A stretch of 8,364 bases of DNA, taken from contig CAJOKY010000206.1 in the NCBI GenBank assembly GCA_905235425.1, positions 1-8,364 of the forward strand, written 5' to 3'. The notes below the pieces were generated by a model. The model made no database searches and had not been told where the DNA came from. It saw only the letters and a program-made list of their open reading frames with translations. This document shows positions 1-4,539 of this stretch, one piece after another. The DNA comes from an uncultured Selenomonadaceae bacterium. Lineage in GTDB: Bacteria; Bacillota; Negativicutes; Selenomonadales; Selenomonadaceae. The position numbers and the translations under genes are program-made. Positions within the stretch are counted from its first letter, which is position 1, and each line of letters starts with the position of its first letter.

Positions 1-75
1 GTTGCATTCGTCATAAGACATACCGTCTAAAACTTCCAACATTTCATAAACGGCATTTGAGATATATTTATTCAT
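1..75 (-). CDS. Start of a small helical phage protein (3' end outside window)
   Basis: ATG 75 lies inside the end of the preceding gene (8-base overlap), with AAGGTGA about 8 bases upstream. Twenty-five codons are visible and the frame is open to the left edge. The pattern EMLEVLDGMSYDEC matches IKIIEELDGISVSDC in the gene before, so the two are tandem paralogues. Function unknown. Confidence 0.65.
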   Translation of the reverse strand, partial: MNKYISNAVYEMLEVLDGMSYDECN

Positions 76-274
76 CTGATTCACCTTCTGCCAGCAAAGA
101 CTTCGTGGTTTCGGCGTCAATCAGCGTATTTTCCACGACGAAACAATTAACCGCGTCCAAAATTTTTTTGCAGTCACTGACACTTATGCCGTCCAATTCT
201 TCAATAATTTTTATCACGACGCCTTTAAATTCCGTGTTTTGGTTTAACAGTTTAGTTGCAGTATCCTTTGTCAT
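68..274 (-). CDS. Small helical phage protein (68 aa), paralogue of the following gene
   Basis: ATG 274 is chosen because GAGGTGA lies 6 bases upstream; an ATG at 367 would run through the terminator and hairpin copy 3 and is rejected. The protein is predicted mostly helical and acidic at the end (LLAEGESDE). Residues near VVIKIIEELDGISVSDCKKI resemble the start of the next protein (EMLEVLDGMSYDEC), a pattern of small Bacillota phage proteins in which a helix is followed by LxGxSxxxC/A. No family name is claimed. It lies just after the terminator, so it needs readthrough or a promoter that I could not identify. Its stop overlaps the next start by 8 bases. Confidence 0.72.
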   Translation of the reverse strand: MTKDTATKLLNQNTEFKGVVIKIIEELDGISVSDCKKILDAVNCFVVENTLIDAETTKSLLAEGESDE

Positions 275-286
275 AATTTTCACCTC

Positions 287-327
287 AAAAAAATTAAAAA
301 AAATAGGGGGAACTTCAAAGCTCCCCC
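287..327 (-). terminator. Strong intrinsic terminator for the tail/DUF operon
   Basis: In the transcript GGGGGAGC pairs with GUUCCCCC (306-327; 8 pairs including one G-U) around a loop of about 6 bases. The RNA then reads UAUUUUUUUUAAUUUUUUU. The end of the U-rich stretch touches the SD (GAGGTGA) of the next gene. Confidence 0.9.
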
Positions 328-334
328 GCATTAA

Positions 335-355
335 GCGCAAAACTCGACACGCGCC
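335..355 (+). repeat. Hairpin element, copy 3 (inverted)
   Basis: Read on the plus strand this copy matches copies 1 and 2 read on the minus strand: 20 of 21 positions with copy 1 and 19 of 21 with copy 2. The similarity continues into the flank (CTTTCAGACAT). In the minus-strand transcript it therefore appears as the reverse complement, with loop TGTCGAGTTT and a stem that includes one G-U pair. It lies 7 bases before the terminator stem. Confidence 0.78.
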
Positions 356-387
356 ACTTTCAGACATTTAACCATTATTTATTACGA

Positions 388-403
388 GCCGCCTTCACGC
401 GGC
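388..403. repeat. Short inverted repeat after the DUF2922-like gene
   Basis: GCCGC (388-392) and GCGGC (399-403) pair around a 6-base loop. It lies 5 bases beyond the stop of the last DUF gene. There is no clear U-tract on the minus-strand transcript, so termination here is doubtful. Confidence 0.4.
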
Positions 404-408
404 AAATT

Positions 409-672
409 TTAATCGGTCAAATCGAATTTAACTTCCACCTTGTCAACAATCGTGAATTTAGACGCGCCGGTAATAGATGCGCCTGCCTTGTCGCCAATCA
501 GCGGCTGGGAAGTCTTCATAGATTCAACAAATGCGTTAAGTTCTGCCGCCGTCAAATCACTTCTCGGATCGTCAACCGTCAAGGTGCGGTTATCGCCGTC
601 GTAAAATTCGACCAACAAATTGCCTTTGCTTGAACTGATAACAGTATCGTTGAAAAGTTGAATATCAAACAT
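409..672 (-). CDS. DUF2922-like small protein with MFDIQLF leader (87 aa)
   Basis: ATG 672 is preferred over GTG 681 because GGAGGTG is then about 8 bases away; GTG 681 would overlap the SD itself. After MFDIQLFNDTV the protein shows the clearest DUF2922 plan in the window: strand LLVEFYDGDNRTLTV, turn DDPRSDLT, helix AAELNAFVESMKTS, then GASITGASKFTIVDKVEVKF. The leader is shared with the protein at 1171-1449, so the two are probably duplicates that have diverged. This is the last gene before the terminator at 287-327. Function unknown; the QLF leader and the position in a late operon suggest a virion or assembly-related protein. Confidence 0.8.
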   Translation of the reverse strand: MFDIQLFNDTVISSSKGNLLVEFYDGDNRTLTVDDPRSDLTAAELNAFVESMKTSQPLIGDKAGASITGASKFTIVDKVEVKFDLTD

Positions 673-687
673 TTTTTTCACCTCCGA

Positions 688-885
688 TTAAGCCTGCGTA
701 GCGTTCGTGATATCTTTCGTGTCAATACGTTCAACGCGATTGAAAGTATTAGCCGACAGATTAATCAATTGCTGACTGAAATTTTTCAGTACATAATCGC
801 TAGCCGCAGGATTCACGTTGCTTACGGTCTTGTTCGTTTGATTGCTGTTATTGTCAGTAGTGTAAATTTTAAGAGCTGTAGCCAT
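688..885 (-). CDS. DUF1659-like small protein (65 aa)
   Basis: It starts at ATG 885 behind AGGAGG, which overlaps the stop of the preceding gene. The sequence is a short paralogue of the N-terminal 70 residues of the 243-aa protein encoded upstream: VNPAASDYVLKNFSQQLINL, then NTFNRVERIDTKDITNAT. This is the usual size for DUF1659 proteins, which in Bacillota are commonly encoded next to DUF2922 proteins, as here. The TAA stop lies just before the SD (GGAGGTG) of the next DUF2922-like gene. No enzyme motif or membrane segment is seen. The pairing suggests that the two proteins act together, but no function is established. Confidence 0.78.
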   Translation of the reverse strand: MATALKIYTTDNNSNQTNKTVSNVNPAASDYVLKNFSQQLINLSANTFNRVERIDTKDITNATQA

Positions 886-897
886 ATTTCACGCCTC

Positions 898-1152
898 CTA
901 GTCATTAAGATTAATTTCGCGTGAATCGGTAGTGGTAACGCTTGCTTCGACAATGCCCGTACAAGACGCACCGCCGTCCGACAGAATAAGGCTTGAAACA
1001 ACGCTGACATCAGAGGCATTAAAAGCCTTGATTTTAGCCTTGATTTCTGCCAATGCCGTGCTGTCCATTTCCGCGTACGGTCCGATAACTATTTTTCTTT
1101 TGGTTTCGTCTTCATAGCCCAATGCCAAATTAATTTCAGATTTTGCCGCCAT
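898..1152 (-). CDS. DUF2922-like small protein (84 aa)
   Basis: It starts at ATG 1152 behind AGGGGTGA and lies 18 bases after the previous stop. The order of elements matches the DUF2922 fold: a strand pair (INLALGYEDETKRKIVIG), a helix starting after D/S-T (STALAEIKAKIKAFNAS), then strands (SVVSSLILSDGGASCTG and IVEASVTTTDSREINL). The VTTTxxxEIxL ending is like the C-terminal strand of that family. It lacks the MFDIQLF leader of its two relatives in this block. Its TAG stop forms part of the SD for the next gene (TAGGAGG), a sign of coupled translation. No catalytic motif, signal peptide or membrane segment is seen. Function unknown. Confidence 0.75.
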   Translation of the reverse strand: MAAKSEINLALGYEDETKRKIVIGPYAEMDSTALAEIKAKIKAFNASDVSVVSSLILSDGGASCTGIVEASVTTTDSREINLND

Positions 1153-1170
1153 TTAAATCACCCCTAAAAA

Positions 1171-1449
1171 TCAGTCCGGCTCGCCTTCTACACCTTGCGT
1201 AATATTGCGAACTTTCGAATTGCTGACATAAGTGCCGCCGCCAATGTCGCCGATAATTTTATCCAGTACGGTATTAGCCTGCGCAGGCGTAATTTCCGCC
1301 GTAAATCCTTTGATAGTAAAAGACTTTTGCCCGGCTAAGGTTTCGCCTTCCTGCGCAATGTTGCCGTCGGTGTTAAGATTGACATCAAACGTTATATTTG
1401 CGGTAGGTGCATTTGCCCAACTCTCCGCAAAAAGCTGAATATCAAACAT
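1171..1449 (-). CDS. DUF2922-like small protein with MFDIQLFAE leader (92 aa)
   Basis: ATG 1449 is chosen because AGGAGGA lies 8 bases upstream; the frame is open further up, through hairpin copy 1, but without a start as good. The protein opens with MFDIQLFAES, nearly the same as the MFDIQLF at the start of the protein at 409-672 and like the QLFAE leader found on many Bacillota phage capsid and scaffold proteins. The rest follows a DUF2922-like plan: two strands (ITFDVNLNTDG, KSFTIKGFTAEIT), a helix (PAQANTVLDKIIGD) and a final strand (VSNSKVRNITQGV). The Asp-Pro turn typical of DUF2922 is not present, so the assignment is weaker than for the protein at 409-672. Function unknown. Confidence 0.75.
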   Translation of the reverse strand: MFDIQLFAESWANAPTANITFDVNLNTDGNIAQEGETLAGQKSFTIKGFTAEITPAQANTVLDKIIGDIGGGTYVSNSKVRNITQGVEGEPD

Positions 1450-1475
1450 TGAAATTCCTCCTTCTATCTGAAATG

Positions 1476-1499
1476 CGGCGCATGTCGAGTTTTGCGCCG
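1476..1499 (-). repeat. Hairpin element, copy 1 (sense orientation)
   Basis: A 7-bp stem (CGGCGCA 1476-1482 with TGCGCCG 1493-1499) closes a 10-base loop that reads AAACTCGACA in the transcript. It lies 2 bases after the stop of the 243-aa gene and just before the AGGAGGA of the next gene. Compared with copy 2, the closing pair of the loop is A-T instead of G-C, a compensatory change, while ACTCGACA in the loop is unchanged. The flank GCATTTCAGATA is also shared. Confidence 0.8.
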
Positions 1500-1501
1500 G
1501 T

Positions 1502-2233
1502 TTATTCTGCCACAAGTGACATTGAATATTCTTCGTCGTCAACGTCAAACGCGCTTGTATCTGACGTGTTGTCATAAAGCGATTTCAAAACATAATTACC
1601 GAAACCGTCCGCATCGGCAAGACCGGCATCAATATCAATTGTAAGTGTTGCCTCGTCGCTTGTATCGGTGCCGGTAAACGTCAATGTCTGCGTCGTCGAA
1701 TCATAAGAAACCACCACATTCACTTGGTCGTTGCCATCTTCAGGGTTGGCAATTTTATCATTCAAATAATCTACAACGGTCTGAATATTTGAATTAGACC
1801 CCGCAATAAGTTCAGCAACTTTGCTGTAGGTGATAGGTATGCCGGCATATTCATCATTGGCGAAAATCTCAAAGTTCAGTGCTGTGTTATCGGTATTAAA
1901 ATTGCTATTGCCAATTTTATTTTCTTCGGCGGTTAATCCCGCCTGCAAGAAATTTTTAAACGTCGTGCTATTGGCAGAAAAGAAATCGCTTGTACTTGAA
2001 AAGCTTGCCGATATTCCGCCGGCAACAGGCGTAACCTCTTCAGTTGCATTTGTAATGTCGCGTGTATCGACACGGTGTATTGTGCGCACGCTATTACGTG
2101 ATAGCGCATAAGCGCCGGTTACAAGGCTTTTTAAAACGTAGTCCGACGCTTCAGGATTGACGTAGCCCCAAGTTTTAGTGGACGTTTTATAACCGGTGTC
2201 TACCGTTTCAAATTTAAGCTTAGTCATACCCAT
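1502..2233 (-). CDS. DUF1659-like protein with a long extra domain (243 aa)
   Basis: It starts at ATG 2233 behind AAAGGAGG. The first 70 residues resemble DUF1659-type small proteins and match the 65-aa protein at 688-885: VNPEASDYVLKSL, then ALSRN, then RVDTRDITNAT, against VNPAASDYVLKNF, INLSAN and RIDTKDITNAT. The remaining 170 residues are rich in Ser, Thr, Asp and Asn with almost no Lys or Cys. They contain a segment like the beta-alpha-beta IN repeats of flagellins and hook proteins (ITYSKVAELIAG, VVDYLNDKIA, VVVSYDSTTQTLTFTGTDT). A second YVLKSL occurs near residue 215, so the end may be a partial repeat of the N-terminus. DUF1659 proteins are normally about 70 aa, so this is an enlarged version. 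No signal peptide or enzyme motif is seen. Function unknown; a virion-surface or tail decoration role is inferred from position. Confidence 0.78.
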   Translation of the reverse strand: MGMTKLKFETVDTGYKTSTKTWGYVNPEASDYVLKSLVTGAYALSRNSVRTIHRVDTRDITNATEEVTPVAGGISASFSSTSDFFSANSTTFKNFLQAGLTAEENKIGNSNFNTDNTALNFEIFANDEYAGIPITYSKVAELIAGSNSNIQTVVDYLNDKIANPEDGNDQVNVVVSYDSTTQTLTFTGTDTSDEATLTIDIDAGLADADGFGNYVLKSLYDNTSDTSAFDVDDEEYSMSLVAE

Positions 2234-2261
2234 TTTTAATCCTCCTTTATGTCTAAAATGC

Positions 2262-2283
2262 GGCGCGTGTCGAGTTCCGCGCC
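2262..2283 (-). repeat. Hairpin element, copy 2 (sense orientation)
   Basis: A 6-bp G+C stem (GGCGCG 2262-2267 with CGCGCC 2278-2283) closes a 10-base loop that reads GAACTCGACA in the transcript. It lies directly after the stop codon of the large fibre gene and about 20 bases before the SD of the 243-aa gene. The next bases, GCATTTTAGACAT, are also shared with the other copies. There is no U-tract, so it is not an ordinary terminator. Confidence 0.8.
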
Positions 2284-3879
2284 TTAATTATTGCAATAAA
2301 TAAAGCACCAGCCGCCGCCATAAGCCGAATAACCGCCCTCTTGCTCGCCTGTCAAGCATATTTGCGCAAAATCGGTAATTTTATCGGCAATCATCATAAT
2401 ATTTGCGCCTTTTTTCAGCGTACCGAGCCGCGCGTTGACACTGAATTTAATATTTTTAGCAAGAATAAAAATACTCCCGCCTTTCTCGTCCAACGGCAAT
2501 TTTTTGAAGTCCTGCGAATTACCGATAAATTCAAGCCCTTCAAGCCCGTATGACGGCGCTCCGCCTTTGTTTTCGACGTTCAAATTGCCTTCATTTATCT
2601 CAAAAAGGTTACTGGCGGCAAAAGCCAACACCCCGCCTACCTTGCCGTTAAATTTCGGCGTTCCCGTGTAATTCGCACTCAAAGTGAAATTCACGAACTG
2701 CGGTACAGAAATAATTTGCATTGCATAATCAGCAAGATTTACGGCAGGAGCAGGGTAGTCAGTCACGACGTAATTTTCACCGCGTGACATTACCTTTGCC
2801 AATGCGATATCACCTGCATTTTGTACGTGCAAATGGCTTTTCTGAATGACTTGAATCAGAATCAGCGTGCCTTCATCAATCGGCGTCAAGCCGTTTAGCG
2901 TTTCATCGGCAAGTGTCAATCTACAGCCGCCTTGATTAATCGCCGTGACACGCGCGTAATTGTTAATCGCCTTCGTAGGGTTGACGATATCGCCGAAATT
3001 CCCGTTGCCGAAATCCTTGACGTTAATATTTTCAAGGCGCGAAGGCATATGCAAAACGTCATAAGAATATAAGCCCTCGTCATTGCGGAGCGGCGTATTG
3101 GACGCGATATAACACCTGCAAAGTCCCTTGCCAATTTCACTTTCCTTAGTAGGTGCATTGCGGTATTTGGCAATCATCTTCTCATCAAAATTGTAAATAT
3201 TTTCAGCGGCTATCAAAATTGTACTGCCGCCGACATTTGTAATGTTCGCGGGCTTAACACCTGCCGAATTAGCCGCGCCTCTGCAGAAATGCGCACCGTG
3301 CGTTTTGGGGTTGCCAATTCGCGAATCAGCGTTGCCGTAAATATTTTTAGCCGCGATAAAAGCCACGCCGTCACCTGCATTAAGCAAAAGTCTTTCAGCA
3401 GTAATGAAATTCTCCTGCCCGCTGAACTTAGCAAAGTCACTTTCACCGTTCGCCGCTGTCTCCTGCTCGGTTAAAGGTCTGAATAAGTGCTTGGCATTTG
3501 ACGGAATGCCATTTTCCGCCAAGTCAATATGCCCGCCTTCAAATTTCAAGCTGTCATAACACCTAATCGCCAAAATCCCGCCGTGAAGTTTGTGAATATG
3601 AAAAAGCGGAGGCATTATTTCAGCTCCCGCCTTAATCGTTAAATTTTTAAAATTGGCTATCGTGACAATCTGCAAATTGTAAAGTTCAAACTGGTCACGA
3701 GGTATTAAATCGGTGATATTTTTTGACAGAGTGATTAAACCGTTTTGCGCCAAAAGAATTTTCGCGACAATGTACCTGCCCAAAAATTTTGTTTCGGACG
3801 CCGCCGCAGAAACGTGTACCAAAACGTCATTGCCCGCGCTGATCCTCGTACTTGCCGATAAAAGCCGTGTCAGAATCAA
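2284..3879 (-). CDS. Large putative tail fibre / beta-helical adhesin, main part
   Basis: A 531-codon open frame. The first codon, TTG 3879, has no SD and follows an in-frame TAG closely, so translation probably comes from the 64-aa ORF upstream through a frameshift; residues from about 14 on are the likely real sequence. The body repeats a glycine-led strand pattern ending in A-x-N/D: GGILAIRCYDSLKFEGG, DGVAFIAAKNIYG, GGSTILIAAENIYNF, GGVLAFAASNLFEINEG, GGSIFILAKNIKF and GANIMMIADKITDF. Such repeats suggest a right-handed beta-helix or solenoid, common in phage receptor-binding fibres and adhesins. The C-terminus is Gly/aromatic-rich (GGYSAYGGGWCFIYCNN). No hydrolase motif is evident. With the gpH-like fibre upstream it would make two fibre-type proteins in one phage. 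The function is inferred from repeats and position only. TAA at 2284 is followed directly by hairpin element copy 2. Confidence 0.78.
   Translation of the reverse strand: MILTRLLSASTRISAGNDVLVHVSAAASETKFLGRYIVAKILLAQNGLITLSKNITDLIPRDQFELYNLQIVTIANFKNLTIKAGAEIMPPLFHIHKLHGGILAIRCYDSLKFEGGHIDLAENGIPSNAKHLFRPLTEQETAANGESDFAKFSGQENFITAERLLLNAGDGVAFIAAKNIYGNADSRIGNPKTHGAHFCRGAANSAGVKPANITNVGGSTILIAAENIYNFDEKMIAKYRNAPTKESEIGKGLCRCYIASNTPLRNDEGLYSYDVLHMPSRLENINVKDFGNGNFGDIVNPTKAINNYARVTAINQGGCRLTLADETLNGLTPIDEGTLILIQVIQKSHLHVQNAGDIALAKVMSRGENYVVTDYPAPAVNLADYAMQIISVPQFVNFTLSANYTGTPKFNGKVGGVLAFAASNLFEINEGNLNVENKGGAPSYGLEGLEFIGNSQDFKKLPLDEKGGSIFILAKNIKFSVNARLGTLKKGANIMMIADKITDFAQICLTGEQEGGYSAYGGGWCFIYCNN
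3827..3850 (-). other. Apparent frame break joining the two halves of the large fibre gene
   Basis: In the transcript the site reads GAG GAT C AGC GCG GGC AAT GAC. The upstream frame runs on to CAA TGA (stop 3827-3829), while the fibre body needs the frame AGC GCG GGC. Going from one to the other requires a +1 shift, equal to the loss of two bases. Restoring an AT gives GAT ATC AGC, that is D-I-S, and a smooth protein. A GGG-C step one codon before CAA TGA C could in principle allow a +1 slip, but no strong stimulatory element is visible. Confidence 0.6.
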
Positions 3880-4021
3880 TCGCTATTTTGTCGTCATTAA
3901 GCTCGTCAATCTTGCTGATTCGCGCGTAGGAATTGATATCGGCTACAACTCCTTCCGCAATTTCCACGTCGCCGAGTTTGCCGAAACCGAAACCGCCAAT
4001 TTCCGAAATATCAAAAGACAT
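3827..4021 (-). CDS. N-terminal piece (64 aa) of the large fibre/adhesin, probably frameshifted
   Basis: This ORF starts at ATG 4021 behind a strong SD (AAGGTGGTG, about 8 bases away) and overlaps the second YopX-like gene by 11 bases. It reads MSFDISEIGGFGFGKLGDVE, then INSYARISKID, and ends near FIGKYEDQRGQ. It looks like the attachment end of a structural protein rather than a complete small protein. The next large ORF opens in another frame within its last 53 bases and has no SD. If two bases were restored after the GAT at 3842-3844 (GATATC instead of GATC), the protein would read KYED-I-SAGNDVLVHVSA with no break and be about 579 aa long. So the two ORFs are most simply one gene split by a small deletion, a sequencing error or, less likely, programmed +1 frameshifting. 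Confidence 0.7.
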   Translation of the reverse strand: MSFDISEIGGFGFGKLGDVEIAEGVVADINSYARISKIDELNDDKIAIDSDTAFIGKYEDQRGQ

Positions 4022-4310
4022 CTTTTTTCACCACCTTCAACCTGTAATAATTCACCCTGTCGGCATTGTCAACGTCGGAATATCGTTCAAGCGCCTGCCA
4101 AACTTCGCCGTCTTTGTTAATGACGCTGTCGCCTTCATAAATTTCATTACCATCGACATCATAACCAATCAGCAAACCGACGCTAGAAGGCTTAACCTTG
4201 AAATATCCCGCGTTATCGTCCACTATGACGCAAATTTTATCTTGAATCAAGTCGCCGTACCGCCAATTTCCCGTCTCGTCAATGCCGCGAAATCTATAAG
4301 GTATACTCAA
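4011..4310 (-). CDS. YopX-like protein (second of a pair)
   Basis: A 99-aa protein with the YopX layout: FRGIDETGNWRYGDLI at residues 7-22, then a beta-rich stretch, then GYDVDGNEIYEGD at 49-61, close to the family signature TGLxDxNGxEIxEGDxV, and a C-terminal YYRLKVVKK. The TTG at 4310 is preferred because AAGGTGG lies 5 bases upstream and it gives the usual YopX N-terminus. A TTG at 4325 and a GTG at 4319 are also in frame and would add up to 5 residues. The start overlaps the end of the first YopX-like gene by 17 bases, and the stop overlaps the next ATG by 11 bases, so the genes are tightly coupled. YopX proteins are usually found among early or accessory phage genes; finding two between tail-fibre genes is unusual. 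Confidence 0.7.
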   Translation of the reverse strand: MSIPYRFRGIDETGNWRYGDLIQDKICVIVDDNAGYFKVKPSSVGLLIGYDVDGNEIYEGDSVINKDGEVWQALERYSDVDNADRVNYYRLKVVKKDVF

Positions 4311-4539
4311 ATAAACCACCTTCAATTTGGACGCGTTTCAATCTGTAAGTCTTGTAAATTTCGTTGCCGTCTTTATCGTAGCCCGCCAATTTTTGAATAG
4401 TGTCGGGGTCTACCTTGACGCAAAAACCCTCGCCGTATATAAAAGGCGCGTAACTGCGCAATAACAAACTGCCTTCAACCATTTTGTCATTGTACTTATG
4501 AGCCACTTTAGCACGATATTTTAACGGTATTTTTTGCAT
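4294..4539 (-). CDS. Small YopX-like protein (first of a pair), downstream of the tail fibre
   Basis: An 81-aa protein whose ATG shares its A with the TAA of the tail-fibre gene (TAATG); the SD, GAGG, lies inside that gene. The middle resembles YopX-family proteins of Bacillota phages: an N-terminal opening near VEGSLLLRSY (21-30), then VDPDTIQKLAGYDKDGNEIY at 43-62. The EGD step that follows NEIY in most YopX proteins is missing and replaced by KTYRLKRV. The downstream protein shares GYDxDGNEIY and a YRLK(R/K)V ending, so the two look like diverged tandem copies. YopX itself has no settled function. Its place right after a tail fibre is where fibre-assembly chaperones usually lie, which suggests but does not show such a role here. 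Confidence 0.6.
   Translation of the reverse strand: MQKIPLKYRAKVAHKYNDKMVEGSLLLRSYAPFIYGEGFCVKVDPDTIQKLAGYDKDGNEIYKTYRLKRVQIEGGLFEYTL

Noticed and set aside
275..367. Extension of the gene at 68-274 up to ATG 367
   Set aside because: The extension would be translated through the intrinsic terminator and hairpin copy 3, while ATG 274 has a well-placed SD.
388..403. Intrinsic terminator right after the last DUF gene
   Set aside because: The stem has only 5 pairs and no U-tract; the hairpin at 306-327 is far stronger.
370..408. Promoter for the gene at 68-274 (TTGCCG with AT-rich bases downstream)
   Set aside because: The match to a sigma-70 promoter is weak and spacing is ambiguous; I would not annotate it.
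1450..1575. Extension of the gene at 1171-1449 to an upstream start at 1575
   Set aside because: It would overlap the end of the 243-aa gene and cross hairpin copy 1; ATG 1449 has AGGAGGA upstream.
3827..3834. A prfB-like programmed +1 frameshift at CAA TGA C
   Set aside because: The TGA C context is similar, but CAA cannot re-pair well after slipping and no close SD-like stimulator is seen; a two-base loss is simpler.
2284..3879. Diversity-generating retroelement acting on the fibre gene
   Set aside because: No reverse transcriptase, template repeat or A-biased variable repeat is visible in the window.
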